Shown one piece after another: positions 10,799-25,081 of a DNA stretch of 64,000 nucleotides. The stretch spans positions 16,360,304-16,424,303 of the forward strand of contig OZ234496.1 in NCBI GenBank assembly GCA_965153455.1, in the 5' to 3' direction. The first letter of the stretch is position 1. Every line of letters begins with the position of its first letter. The position numbers were made by a program, and so were the translations under genes. The notes under the pieces were generated by a model, which was given only the letters and a program-made list of their open reading frames with translations, searched no databases and had not been told where the DNA came from. The stretch is from Sphagnum compactum (lineage: Eukaryota; Bryophyta; Sphagnopsida; Sphagnales).

Positions 10799-13700
10799 CA
10801 CCCAAAGTCTGTAGGGGATAGTAGCATTTTTCAGCAGCAGCTCCTCCCTCTGTTTCAAACATTGAATAGCTCAATTACCACTGGATTGATACTTACACAG
10901 CAACAATGAGTATTATGATCTCAATTGTTCTAATGTTCATGTAGCTCATCAATTGTGGACTGATATCATAAGCAAAGATTGCATACTTGAGGAGACACTT
11001 TCTCTCAAGTTTGAAGTCTTTTCTATGAATGCCAAACTCCCAGAGCAGAAGACACTGCAGTCAATCTGAAGAGGAGATGGATCCTGTAAGTTGCAAAAGA
11101 GTAGATTTGGTTTGCTAGAGAATGGATAGAAGAGGATTTGATATGTAGTTTCGGTAGTAGATGTGGAGAGAGAGCTCTCCACACCAATAAAAAGCTGACC
11201 ATGATTGTACTGTGTGTGAGCTAATTGTAAAGCTACTTCAGATTGTAAATTTTCAGCTGATGATATACAAGGGTTTGCAATGTTGTTACCTTCAAAATGT
11301 TGTTATTGTGGATATTTTTCTGCAATGTCTCTCATAGATATGATAGTTATAGTGAGACTGTCATCTCCTTTGCTGAAATTTAGAAGACTTTTCATTCTTC
11401 CAAGTTTTTTTTGCAAAGAGAAGCACAGGAAAAGTGAGGAACACAAGCTGTTTGCATTGCAGGGAAAAGGCTGTTTTGTTTGCATTTGGCAGTGCTCATC
11501 ACAATGGCAGGTAAAATGAATGCTCTTCTTGCTTAACAATGATGCCACAATCATCATTTTCTCTGCTTTTTTGCTTTGTTTCTCTTGTTTCTTTTTTGTG
11601 AGGAATGTTTCTTTGTCTTTGACAAGTTTCCAGATCATTGAACTATGCATGAAGAACCCCCTTCCATTCGTGTTGTCATCATTGCCAAGTTTCTGCTATA
11701 GTCGTAGTGTGCTTTGGATCAAGATCAATGTCACTTCAGGTAGTTGTTTGGATTTCAAATGAATGAAGAAATTGTGGCTCAATTGAACACTTGAGCACTA
11801 AAACAAAAGGGTGAAAAGCAAACATTGTTGCTTGTGCACATGGATTAGGCCATAGTTGGGCAACATTTAAGAAGGAATCAAAGCAAATGTGAGTAGGAAG
11901 TGTGAGCATTTGGAGAGTTTTGGGATTGTTGTTGTCGTTGCTGCCTTTAGAAGAAATAAATCTCATATGCACATGAAGGTGTACGCCTTCATTTTCTCCA
12001 CAACCATGGCACAAATCAATAGCGTAAATGACAAAACTTGAAAATTCAAAATCCTACTTCTCTTTTAGTGGTGACTGCAATCCATTAGTCTTTAGGCACC
12101 TTTTCTATCCTACCCATGAAGTTTTGGCTTTCCACATTAGGCATCACCTCCCGCATGCTTGTTATTTTTCCCTTACTTATTTGGCATTATCCTAAATAAC
12201 CTAAAATTTCAAATTAAAGAGAACATGATGTTTTAGTTAAAATCCTAAGTTTTAAACCCTAATTTTAACAAATGTTTTATATAGATTTTGCATTATATCT
12301 TTTGTACTTTTAAAAATACATATTTAAAATTTTATCCATCACCATGTAACTTACAACAACCAAAAGCTTTTCGAAAACAAACATCTACACAATGATACAT
12401 TATGGAGCTTACAATAAAGCTTCTTCATAAATCTCACTCAACAAAATTAAAAATTCAAATATTTTACCCAAATCGTCGTGGTAATTCTTGATGAAACCAT
12501 TGTTTTTCAAAGTTTAAAAATCATAAATCCATCTACAAAAGAATGGAAAGATGCATGTGTCATCTAACTTTTAAACTTTAAAAAAAAATGGTTGACAATG
12601 GGAAAAGAGAATTTTTGACAACAAGATTGGATGAAGATTATTAACAAATTTTAAAACATTTGGCCCATGGTTACAAAATACATATCCAAACAATGTCACA
12701 AGACAAAACTAACAAAATGAAAAAGATTCTATAAAAAACAATGACAAACATATTATGAAACTGGCATAAAAGCTTGCAAATGGATTTGATTCAACAAGAA
12801 GCATTATTAAATTTGCAAGGCTTTAAAAGCATATAATAATAGGAGCCAAATTGCATTTAAACACATTATTCCTCACACTTTTAATTTGGGCCTTAACCAA
12901 TATTTGTCACATGTCCAAAATTCACAAAGATTTGAAATGATGGTTTTAGAATTATCCTTAAAATCATATTTAGTCCAACCTTTTTTTGGTACCTTCTTCA
13001 TTTTGTCATCCTTTTGTTTGGTCATCCATAAAACCAAAAAAAAAAATCAAATAGTAAAACTCAACATGAAATTGTTGAATCTACTATGATTTGCATTTAA
13101 TGTAATTATGTTGGTAACCTATAACCAAAAGAAAATGTCCTACAAAACATGAAAAGATATAATGAAATTCATTAGCATCTATTTGAATTTTACTTTCAAT
13201 ATAACTTAAATCTTAAATCATAGAAATAGTTGGATAAGATCCTAGCCCTAATGTTCACTTGTAAATTCATATTAAATTAAGTCATTTCCTATTGCAGCAA
13301 GTCAATTGCACAACATGGTTCCCCCAATTGTAAAATTTGGTTATGCTTAATCAACAAGTGCATCACAACTATTAATGAACAAACAATTTGCATTACACAA
13401 TTGTTGAAGGTTTAATTAAAATTTATCTAGTTGAGTTCTTAAAATCCCACCCATGACCATGCAATATGATTTTTATGTATGGTTCATTATAAGATTTCAT
13501 TACAATTAATCCATCTTCCTTTTACATTGTCATTCTATAATGTATGGTTTCAAGTCTAGTGGCAGTTATTAGGTCCATATAAAACCATTAACAAAGTGGG
13601 CAAAATGCTACATAAAACTAAATTGGATAGATAATTATTAGGATAACACAGACCCAACTTAAATTTTTTCGTTTTTTTGCTTCTTTTATAGGATATCCCT

Positions 13701-16700
13701 TATAAGTTTTTCATGTTAAGCACCCACATCATCCTCTAGTCCAAATTTGTTACAACCCATAGAACTACTAAAACTGTAGAAGGCTTCAAAATTGATTATA
13801 TGCATTCTCTCTTATAATTTGGACCACCTTGTATTTTCGTCAATTATCAACAACAACCTTTCATATAACTTTAAAAATACATAGTACATTGCCCTAACAA
13901 CCATTAGGATAATGGCAGAAAAACACAATAATCACAATCAAAGCAACATAATGTAAAAAAAATCACAGTTTCAAAACTTAATAACTCATCATTTAATTCT
14001 GGTTTTGACTTTTCACAACTTGTTTCCTTTTATTTCGTAAGAACATCTTCCCTTCTAATTCCATTAGTTGACATTCCATAAATGTTCTTTTTTTTGCAAC
14101 CTTCCACCTCCAAAATAGTTTTCACACTAAAAAAATGCACTACCACATCATTTAGATTTACAAACCATCCTTGAACTACATATTTGAACGTTTACATTGA
14201 GAACCATATCCAAAATCAAACTCCTTTTAGCACTTTGTGAAAGTGCAAAAAACAATTCATTCTTGATTGTGACACCCAATGCAAATTAATTAACCAATTT
14301 AATGATCACCTAACCATTTATATTTATTTATTTATAAAACTCATCTAAATACTTAATTCTTTCTATAATGGTTCTTAAATATACTAAATGTGGGTGAACA
14401 AAAATCTTATAGAATTAAAATCCTGATATTATAAAAATATCACACTATCATAATCAACATTATTTCAAAATGTTGAACCACTAACATTATAAACATTATT
14501 CATCAATTTTGGTAATAATTCATTAATGTTAATTTATAAAAAAATTATCATTTTACAAACTTTTACATCTATTTAAGAAAGAGGCTTTCATTAAAAAAAA
14601 AAAGATGTGCATGTAATGAAAAATGTGATTTAATAAAATTCTCAAAAATGAAAAATAACTTTCAATAGCATTAAATGTTGTTAATCTAACACTTATGAAC
14701 TTGTGAATTAAACATTTTCATTTATGTCGTAAATTTTATTTATTTTGATGCATGAATAACACTTATGATGGGTAATAAACTATCATTTCAAAATGTTTCA
14801 AAATCAAGTACGTGTGATCAAATGAATGTAAATGAGTGTTATCATACTCTCACAAAAACTGAAAATGTGTGAAAATCAAATAAAACATTATCAAAACTCT
14901 CAAATTAAATTATTATTTTGACAATAGTGAATTTTTTATGTTTCAAATTTTTAGGTCAAACTTTAATGAATTAAAATTTGTCAAAATTCGGCCCTTAGTA
15001 GAATAAAATTCAATTTTTTTTAAACATATTTAATTAAAATGAAATCTCATTCTTAAAATAAAAGTTTGAAACTTTTCATATCAATATATGTTGCATAATA
15101 TAATAATCATATTAACAAAATAATAATTATTATTCATTGCCCTAACATGATATGTTCATGATTTTATGTTAATTTGTATGATTGAAATTTCAATCACAAT
15201 TGATAATGAGTAAAATGTCATTAGTCAAATTAAATTAATCATGATCATAACATGTTCAAAATATGTTCAAAATGGGGTTTCAACTTTTTTTTAAGATATT
15301 TAATTCAAAACCTTTATCAATTAACCATCATTCACCCCACTTGACTATATAAATTATAATTATAAAACATTTTTTTAAAAAATATCACACATTCAAACAT
15401 ATTACATAATTAGGTAATTTCATAATGAAATTAATTACATAAGTGTATAATTTTCATTTTTTTAGATGATTAATTTTTTAAAATCAAATTAAAAAATTTC
15501 GTTTTGATTTTAGTTAAATCAAATATAATTAATCATTTTTCAAACAAACGAACTTGATTTTATAATCATTTTAATCACGATGTTATTAATGAAACAAATC
15601 ATATTCTTGTAATAATAATAATGTTAAAAATAAAATTGAAATTTTTGTACAACATCAAGTTTATATTGGTAATTAATAAGTTATTTTGATAATGTAAGAA
15701 TCAGAATGATTTATTCAATTGAGTTAATAAATACAAATTCAATAACCCACACATCTTTTAAAAGATTTCAACTATTGAATGTCAAATTAAAATTGTTTAT
15801 AACAATCTTTATGTTTCAAGTTTATCATTAGAACATTCTTGTTGTTTATTTAATTTAAAGTTTCATTCAATTTTAAACACAAAGTTTTGTCTGTAAAAAG
15901 ATACTTTACAACAACATGCAAAATATGTGTTTCGAAATCATATCTAATAATAACATAATGGCATACATGTTTCGAATTATTTAATAATTTTTTCCATAGT
16001 ACATGTTTTTAGGCATACATTTAAATGATTTAATGAAAAATCGATTAGATAAAAAAGACCTACAACCATAATTATTAAAAAAAATGTTATATTATTAACA
16101 TTAATGATTAAAATGATTATAAATTCAAATTCATTTGTTTAAGATAATTAACTATGTTTAATTTTATTAAAATCAAAATGAATAATGAATAAATTAAAAC
16201 AAACACATAACGAATTATGGCTAAAGTTTATAAATGAATTTATTTTGAAAAAATGCATAATATATTTAAGAAGCAAATTGTTATGTTAATTGCGCTTTTG
16301 GAATGGGAATTAAATTACATGGAAAAATACTATTCAAAATGTTATGGTTGTTAAGAATGCAAATGATGGAAATAAATTATATATTTTAAAGTTTGCTACA
16401 AATTAGTGAATTGATCATAAGTTGTGTGTATATAAAACTTTTTGAAATGTTTTCATTATTGGGAATTTAAAAACGCATTTTTTATTTCAACATTTGTGCA
16501 AATCTATATGAATATTTGTGTGTGTTAACCAAAGGATGATGTTTAAATTAAAATGCAAATAACACAGTTCATAACAATTGATCAATGTCTTTAACATTTT
16601 TTTTTTCCAAAACATTACATTAAATCAAAAGTTTTCAATGAGGAATAAAATTATTTTTCTTAATATTAAATTTGTTTTGAATTTTGTCATTTTGGTATTA

Positions 16701-19700
16701 AGTATGGTTGCATAAGGTAACCTAAATCAATTAAAATAAAAGTTTGCACCTCCAAACTTAAAATGTTGACGATTGATTCATACGAAATTTCACAAGTTCA
16801 TGATCAACTATATGAAATAGAATATATTTGAATTATCATCATTATGAACATCATCAAATTGTCTTGCACATACACCCAAGAAACCTTGTTTATTTGATGA
16901 AAATTTTGCACAACCATGTTAAAATATTATTTTTATTATAAAAACATGTATGAAAATTATAATATTTTGGGTGAGCAAAAATATAATAGGACATGAATAC
17001 TAATAATGATGCCTATAATTTGTTAAATAATAATAAAATGAAAAAAATTCAATGATGAATTTTAAATGCATTCTTATAAGCAAATGAACATAGATTTTAT
17101 AACCCTTATCCCAATGGATTAAAATGTGATGCACACAACGTTAATATACTTTCAAATGGTGAAAACATTGACATTGTAAAAATTGGCGATCAACTTTGAC
17201 TGTATTTTATGGGTTAATTTGTAAATATCAAATATTCATCCCTTATGAATGAAAATAGACAATTATAAAAAGACCTTGCACATATAATGAAAGGTGTGAC
17301 CTATTGAAAAGGACAAAATTGAAGATGTCATATTTATACAACATTCATAAATTGGTGAATTAAACATTTCCCTATGTCTATGTCATTGGCTCAAGTGTGA
17401 AATGGTTACCCAACTAATTTTTCCATCCAAATTCATTTTTAATAATTTAGTCAAATTTCCAATGACAAAAACTATTAAAATTTCAATATCTCCCACACTT
17501 CACGTTGAAAAATTTCCAAATCACCTTCATTAAATCTTAACCATCAAAGGTTTCCCAACAATACTAAAAGTGCACCCGAAATTTTTTATAAGTTTTTTTA
17601 TTTAAATGTTTCAAGAAAAAATTATTCAATATTCTAAAATAACTTATCTACTATAGGTTGAAACAACAAAACATTATGAAATCGATTTGGTGTGGCTTAC
17701 CTTACTTACATCATGATACCTACCTTAACAACCTACTTATTTACTTGTGACATACCCTACCCTACCTACTTACCTACCTAGTTGTGTTCAATCACATAAT
17801 GAATGGAATTTGAAATAGAAAAATCATAATTGAGTATGTTTGAATTTGTCAATGATTTGTATTTTTCCAAAAAATAAAACAAAAACCATTTGGTCATTTG
17901 TAATTTTTTTTTCAATAGATTTTTGAATAAGCTACAATACTATTTTTTATCTGCTTATTTTGAACAAATTTTGAGATTAAAAAATTATGTGAATTTGAAA
18001 TTTCCTAATAATTTTGTAATTAACAAAATGTTGCACATGCTTTATCAACAAAATGTTGGCATGTAGTTTGGTGGCAAAGGCATTGGAATGTTTCCATGAT
18101 GTCAAGTTAGGCTTAAACTTGGGCAAATCATGTATATGAATTTCATATATTTGGTGATATACATTTTACATGCATATTGTAAACCTATGGATATAGGTAG
18201 GGCATGGGTAGGCACCTACCTACCTTTTTACCACATAACAAAACATTGACACATGAAAATAATATGCATTCATATGTTGTCACGTGTCAAATAAATGGTT
18301 AATCAAAAGTGATTACCAGTTTGATTGGTTGTATTCAACTAATAGTCAAATGGGGAACTTGTAAAATGGTAGAAAAATCACTATTCAAAAGTGCCATATT
18401 AGGCCTAGTAAAAAAAGTGACCCAATTACATTAAAAAATGTTTAAAACAACTTGTCCAAAATGATTAAATGGCCTTTTTCACGACTATCCGTTTTGGGCT
18501 TTTTTTTACCAAAAATTTTAGTAAATCAAACCTTGAATTCTTGTAGTGAAAAAATCATTAAAGGTTTATACATTATATCTATTTTAATGAAATTGTTTGA
18601 TATATTTTGAAATTATGGATAAATTGGAATATTATTTGGCGAGCATGTGAGCATGAGCGTGAGCAAGAAAGAATATTTTATAGTATATTTTTGACACATC
18701 AATAGAATATATATTAAATATTTTTCCACTTGGTAAGAATATTCTTTGACAAGGTCCATTGTGGCAAAATATTCCTTGGAAAAATCTAACGTGGCAAAAT
18801 ATTTTTTGACACAATCCACTATCAAAATATACCCTAATAAGAAATAATATTTTTTGATGTAGTTAGGATTATACCGAGAACTCCACTTGAAAATAATGGA
18901 AATAATTGTTTCATCAAATATTTTTTATTTTGTGCGTGGGGTGAATTGGGAAACAAAGAATTACCAAAATTGATAGATATGGACCATTGGTAAAAACAAT
19001 CTCAAAATCGACAATAACAAGGTTCAAAAAGTGACATTCTAATGTAATGATAGTTTAAGTCACTTTTAAACCATAACACAATTTAGACTATTTAGAGTAA
19101 TGTTAGACGTTGATTTGTGTCAACATAAACAAAAAGTTGTTCAATCTCAAATATATAAAAAATTCATTTACTAAACACAATAGACTATTCTGATGAGATA
19201 TGGGAATACAATCATGTTGGTAACACAAACTTGAATCGAAGACCATTACTTGGAATTCAAAAATTACAACAAATGTTTTGGTGAAGCGTTCACAAATAGT
19301 ATCAAAATATGTATACAATGTAGGTACCTACTTATCATGATTGATATCAAATTCATAGAAAAATGATGAATATTTCTTGTAAATTCATTTTGTTGTTCAT
19401 GCATGCTTTGGAGACATTGTTGAACAGGAAATTAGAAAAAAAATTTGCATTGATACTGAAATAAGGAAACTATAACATTGTAAAGGTTTCCAAAAAGTCA
19501 TGGGATGAAAAATCATGATACCAAGGCCATGAATTATGTCATGTATTTAAACGAAAAAATAATTATTTTTAGAGAAAGTTCATATGAAACTAATTCTAAA
19601 GAAATCTTTATTCCTCCAAAGACCCTAGAAAAAACTCGTTCGTCATGTAGTCAATTCGATATGCTGTAAGTTTTGATAGAACAATTTGACAGTAATTTCA

Positions 19701-22599
19701 ATTTACATACCGCAAAAAAGAACACAAGAAGAAAATAAACTAAACTCAATAAGAAAACATTATTACAAAAGGATGTTGATATTATTGTTTTGAATGCTGA
19801 CAATGAAGAGGAAGATCATGACTTAGGGCCACTCATCACAACAGACCTTGACATCCAAAAGATCCTTGACAATGGTTTAACATTATTTATGGATAGTGGT
19901 ATAGATTTAGTTGATTCTTCTAATGTGCACCATCCATTTGTTTATGACTTCATGCTTGATTTTGATAATATGAATCCATTCAGCTTGTGAAACAAGTGCG
20001 TGAAATCAACACTTCCATTTTTCAAAGTAAATATTTCAAACTCCTTTACCATAATATTTGTCATGTCATGCCCAATGTAAAAAGAGATGCATTACAATTG
20101 AAATAACATAAAGTGAGTTGTAAATGTTTTTGAAATCTAGAATTTAAAAATATCTAAAAATATAAAATTCATAATCTCAAAATAAATAGTACTAGGACAA
20201 CAAAGTTCATAACAATAATTGAGTATAAATATAAGAATTTGAGATCCTTAATTATGTTTTCCATTCACAAATAGGTTTTGCATCTTCAACTTTGTTACGA
20301 CTTCCTAAATCAACAACAATTAAATTAATAAAAAATGTGTAGTAAGATTAAAAATTGAAATTTTTTAGCCCATTCTGAAATAAGCATGACATATTCGGAA
20401 AACTACATAAATGGAGTTTCTACATGGATCATATATGATGTTCTAGTACGTCTGAAATTCTTATGTATGGAGGCATATAATATTTAAGTATTGATATAAA
20501 ATGGACAAGTCATTTTATTATATTTTTAATATAAGAGATTGGATGAGTGTTGTTAGGAATGGATGTAGTTTTCGGATTACTTATTGTAACTGATAGTCAC
20601 TTTGGTTTGGATTAACTTGGGTTAAACATAATAGAGACCTTGCATTAGTTTACTTTTGATATGACACGTATGGTCTAATTTAGAATTAGATTTCAATACA
20701 TGTGGGGATCTTGTTTTTTAATTTTAAAGTGGGAACTATCTTATGCATTAGTTTCGTTCAAAGATAATTCAACCTATTCTTCATTTTGCAAATCATCGAT
20801 AGCATGTTGATGAGTCCAATTTTGATAAATAAGTTAGGTTGTAGGTAAAACAACCTATTTGTATTCTTTATTCTCGAAATAACATTTCACATTCATTTTG
20901 GTAGAAAAGAGGGATGAAAAAAGTATTGTTATAATAAAAATGAAAACAGATGGAATGTTCAACAAAACTTTCTTTCCAACCATAAGATGACGAGAACTCG
21001 ATACAATCCCATCATCAACTTCTAAGCTTAATGAAACAAATTACCTAAGGATTCATTCTAATGTTTCATCTTCAACGAAATCCATAACTGCTCTATCATA
21101 TCTACAGTGAGGTGATTGCAAAGGCGGAGATTGAATATCAGACAAATATTTGGAAATGACCTTTGCATATTCTGGTAATGATGGACTCAATGGAGGGCTT
21201 GTAAAGAAATCCTTTTGAGTGAAAAAGGAATAGACCTCGGCCTTGGATGTGACCATGTTTTACAAGAAAAGACAAGATATTATTTCAATGGATTTGAACA
21301 CAAATAAATTTTGAATATAGTTGTGAGGGGTAAACTTATTCACAATCAATATACCTTATTACCTTGTTATGTTCGACAAAAATAATATCATTTTTTAAAA
21401 TGCTGAAATTCTAGAAAATTAAGGTCCCTTCCTATTGAAAATTTATAAAATTATTGTTTACTAAAGTTGAAATTTCATAGGATTCTTGAGCTATTAAAGT
21501 TTTTTCTCTTTTGTTGTTAAACACCCCCTAACGAGCTCTATTTGACACCTTTTATGGGCATGATAATGCAGCCCTATGGAAAACTGCGCTATTTTGTGCA
21601 TGTTTTTAAGTTTTTTCCCTTTTTGACTTTTTGTATGCAATAAATGTAAAAAATAAACCCTGCTTTTCAATGCCTCATGGTATTCTTGCAAGGGAGGATC
21701 TGGGATCAAAACTTGTGTTGTGAAACAAATGTTTGTGTAGACTATTGGTGATGAATAACATGAGAATATTTTAAAATTTAATTGAAGTTTTGTTGAAAAT
21801 TCAAAAAAATATCTTTTTGTTTCAAAATCAAAATTTCAAAATAAAATAGCATTTAGCACCAAGATGTTGAACTTGAAAAGGTATTATAGTAGTTGTCATA
21901 TGCACTAGAAAAAAAACTATGACCAAGGGTTTTTCAAAATGGACAAAAAATAAAACAAATTATAACAATAATAGACTTAAAATTAAATCCAACCACACAA
22001 CTTTATAATTTAAAATAAATTCAGAAAATACACAATTTTTTTGAAAATTTATTCAAAACATGAAATGATTTAAAATGTGAACAAAAAGACTAAGGTCGAA
22101 ACATAATATCATACCTTAGACTAGTGTTGCAAAAATATAAACTAATGCGAAGAAGACTATTTGTATTTATATTTGTTTGAAGATGTAGTTCACAAAATGT
22201 TTTGTGAAAGTTTTCATATGATTCACCCCCCAACAAACATTTTTTAAACTTCTTTTGGAATTTTTTTGCTTGTTTTATAATTTACACATTATAAATGAAA
22301 AATGGATGATGAATGAACCCCATTCACTATAAATTTAAAAATGATGTTCATGAATGATTTCATCCATGAATGATGAACTATGTTAAACAAAATAATTTAT
22401 TTTAATAATGAATTAATTCTAAGTTACTAATATATGTTTAATGACCTCAATCAAGGTGTCTTTTAGATGTCATCCATAAAACTAACTACACAAATTAATT
22501 TGAAGAACATGAGATTTCAAGAATGGGTTTTCTTGGGTTGCGATTTTGTTGAATGATGACAACTTGGCAATATTTTTGTATTGATGAAAATAAAAACCA

Positions 22600-23285
22600 T
22601 TGGCATGTTCAATATTTTCCATAAATTACAAGTCAATTGTTGGGTGGAAACATGAGGCTCATCAAAACTTAAACCCCAACAACAATAATTAAATTTTGCA
22701 TTATAATAATATTTAGAATTAATAAGTATAAAACTAAGCAAATACCAATTAGGTTCAAACATGAAGCTTGTTAAACCCCAACAACAAAATTTATAAATAA
22801 GTTATTGATTTAGGCAAATGGTTGTTGCAATATAGCTCATTCAATTCAACAACAATACATAATTCTACATGATCACAACATGCAAAAATTGGTCAAGTGC
22901 AACATGAAGCACATTAAACCCTCCCAACAACTACATATATTACATAATTATTGATTTAGGCAAATGGTTGAGGTGTAAAGTCCAAACATGAAACGCATTA
23001 AACCCCAACAATAGCATGTTTTACATAATCATTGATTTAGGCAAATGGTCGGGCACAAACATGAAGCACAGTAAACCACAATCGCCACAATAAATTTTAT
23101 ATACCTAATTATTGATGGAGACAAATGGTTGGGATACGCTTAACAGACATGAATCTCCTTAACCCGAAAGACAACAATACAATTTACACAATTATTGATG
23201 TAGGCAAAATGGTTGGGTGCAAACATGAACCTCCTTAAACCCCAACACCAATAATAAAATTTACATTATTATTGTATTTTCCAAT
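22600..23285 (+). repeat. Degenerate ~90-bp minisatellite
   Basis: Six or seven units follow the pattern ATTATTGATTTAGGCAAATG, then GTTGGGTGCAAACATGAAGC, then a variant of (A/T)CATTAAACCCCAACAAC, then an AT-rich tail. Units are separated by irregular indels, so the array is old. A further partial unit lies at about 23725-23780. Confidence 0.75.
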
Positions 23286-23393
23286 CTGACCTGTAGCTGA
23301 AGGAGTCTTAAAATTTGTCGATTTTCCTTTTTGACCCGTGGCTGAATTTGGTTAAATCCTCTTGTGGATGATTGCCCTAACAGCAACAACAAC

Positions 23394-23710
23394 AAGGGGT
23401 GTGTCACGCTGTGGCCTTGCCATTTACATTGAAAAATATCTTAAGGCAAAAGAAGAATTATGAAAACTCAAATATTTCACCATGCAAAAACATAATCTTC
23501 AAAAACTCCTCTAGAAAGAAACCAAAATCCTTCAAGATATTATAACTCTATAACAAATCTCAAGTTTCAGCACAACCCAAAATATCATCTTTCAAGAATC
23601 CTCATATAAAAATAGACCAACCTAGTAGGGGCCAAAATCCCTTGAGCTACTACTATATTCTATAATGAATCTAAACACAATATCCTTGCCTTGGTAGTAG
23701 CAAGGCCAAC
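23394..23710 (-). repeat. Dispersed repeat, inverted relative to 60342-60661
   Basis: This ~317-bp block matches the reverse complement of 60342-60661 along its whole length, with many substitutions but few large gaps. Shared landmarks are GTGTGTCAC at one end, GGCCTTGCCATTTACATT, a TCCTCATATAAAAATAG stretch, and GCAAGGCCAA at the other end. The two copies bracket the SHPRH and FRO genes. It is probably a non-autonomous transposon or an LTR fragment; no terminal repeats are clear. Confidence 0.8.
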
Positions 23711-23993
23711 AAATTTAGCATAAGTATTGATATATGCAAATGGATAGGCAGTTGGGTGCAAACAAGAAGTCCTCACAAATCCTCTAAAATTAACAAGGCC
23801 ATAGGATTCTCACAGCAAGATTAGCATAAGATTTCATGACTCCCCCCTCTGTCTCCATATGTACTCAGACCAGTTTGCTGTATCTCCCTGTGAACATGCC
23901 ATCATGCCATTTGTTAAGGTAGGAGTCCTTTCAGGCTCAGTACAGATGCACAAAGTTAGGAGCCTGTGAAAGAGCAAATGGGTCTTCGAGGAA

Positions 23994-24401
23994 TTGAAAT
24001 GACAGGAGCATCTCAAGTCAAAGAGATTCACATTCAAGTATAGCTTGCGTTCAGATCCATTTCACAAACTCAAACTCATCAAAAGCAAGCAACTACCTAA
24101 AACGCAAGGAACCCAACAAAAGCAGAGCACATATCTATGAGATTGCAAGAGAAAATTCTACAACAACTCTTGTTATGTGTAAGTCACATAACTCATATTG
24201 AAATGACAGGAGCATCTCAGTCAAAGAGATTCACATTCAAAAATAGCTTGCATTCAGATCCACTTCACAAACTCAAACTCATCAAAAGCAAGCAAATACC
24301 TAAAACACAAGGAACCCAACAAAACCAGAGCACATATCTATGAGATTGCAAGAGAAAACTCTACAACAACTCTTGTTATGTGTGAGTCATATAACTCATA
24401 T
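23994..24401 (+). repeat. 204-bp tandem direct duplication
   Basis: Two adjacent copies begin TTGAAATGACAGGAGCATCT at 23994 and 24198. They differ at only a modest number of positions, so the duplication is recent. Each copy ends in CAACTCTTGTTATGTGT followed by CATATAACTCATAT-like sequence. A short third fragment (CAACTCTTGTTATGT) follows near 24415-24431. Confidence 0.9.
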
Positions 24402-24574
24402 GTGTATTTCCATAACAACTCTTGTTATGTTAAATATGGAGTAAGATCCATATCTCTGCAAGCTTTTGATGGAATCAATGACAACTGTGCTCTAGAGAAA
24501 AGAGAATAGATCTTCAAGATGACTCATACCAAAAACACACGAACCCTAAATGCCTTCTCCACAATCTTTCTAGT

Positions 24575-24802
24575 TTCTGCTGTGTCTAGGAGCCAGCCTA
24601 GCCGGTCTGCCACCCACAAAAAATGGCATGGAAATTGCAAGACCCTGAATCTTGCAAATCTGATTGCCTATGTCAAGTGGGGTGTCCACCACAAGGAAAT
24701 GCAAGGAACACATCCGGGAGCCATTAAAGGTGATCAAGAGGTCAAACCCTAGTATTTCTTGCCAGCACTCAAGGGCCGCCTCCTCAAAAAGAAAGAAAGA
24801 AG
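24575..24802 (-). pseudogene. Unidentified coding-like segment antisense to the SHPRH upstream region
   Basis: The minus strand reads open for about 75 codons after a pyrimidine-rich tract ending TTTTTGAG, which resembles a 3' splice site, and ends at its own stop. The peptide has ordinary protein composition, with segments such as LECWQEILGFDLLITFNG, FLVVDTPLDIGNQI and ISMPFFVGGRPAR, unlike the low-complexity shadows elsewhere. I do not recognise the family. Upstream exons on this strand would have to lie inside the SHPRH gene, so a captured or duplicated terminal exon is more likely than an intact gene. It could also be chance. Confidence 0.35.
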
Positions 24803-24821
24803 TTAAACAAGTCACAGCGAG

Positions 24822-24826
<5 letters not shown>

Positions 24827-24861
<35 letters not shown>
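24827..24861 (+). repeat. (GA)n microsatellite in the SHPRH upstream region
   Basis: A GA run lies roughly 220 bases before the start ATG, in a position expected for the 5' UTR or core promoter. GAGA tracts near plant promoters can bind BBR/BPC proteins; whether this one does is not shown by the sequence. Confidence 0.85.
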
Positions 24862-24864
<3 letters not shown>

Positions 24865-25081
24865 TGTGAAACAATTCATGATTGATTGATGGCAGAAGTT
24901 CCATTGTGGTTGTCGTTCCAAGAAAGAATTGGATTCTGGCTTCTGGCAAAGAAGTTTTGATCCGAAAAAGTCTCCAGAGTTTGTACAAGACCACCTGCTG
25001 CTGCTGCTGCTGCTGCTTATGTTTGGAAATTTAGAGTTTTGAAGCTCCTCCTCCTCTGGAGAGAAGTTGGGGAGTTTTCAA

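Larger units (their letters stand above)
10799..23990. other. Long AT-rich gene desert
   Basis: After the 3' UTR region of the LRR gene (to about 11.3 kb) I see no supportable gene for some 13 kb. The sequence is dominated by A/T homopolymers and near-random stop-rich frames. Recognisable structure is limited to repeats: 14212-14335 (like the window start), 17400-17620 (a copy of a ~190-bp unit also seen at 43.7-44.4 kb), TACCTACC-rich tracts at 17690-17790 and 18180-18240, short repeats of TGGCAAAATATTC at 18725-18815, and the minisatellite at 22.6-23.3 kb. The short ORF at 19790-19990 has no recognisable motif. Confidence 0.6.

Noticed and set aside
11280-12014. Several short frames downstream of the LRR gene
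   Set aside because: No domain, no phase-compatible exons, and they overlap on both strands; probably 3' UTR and flank.
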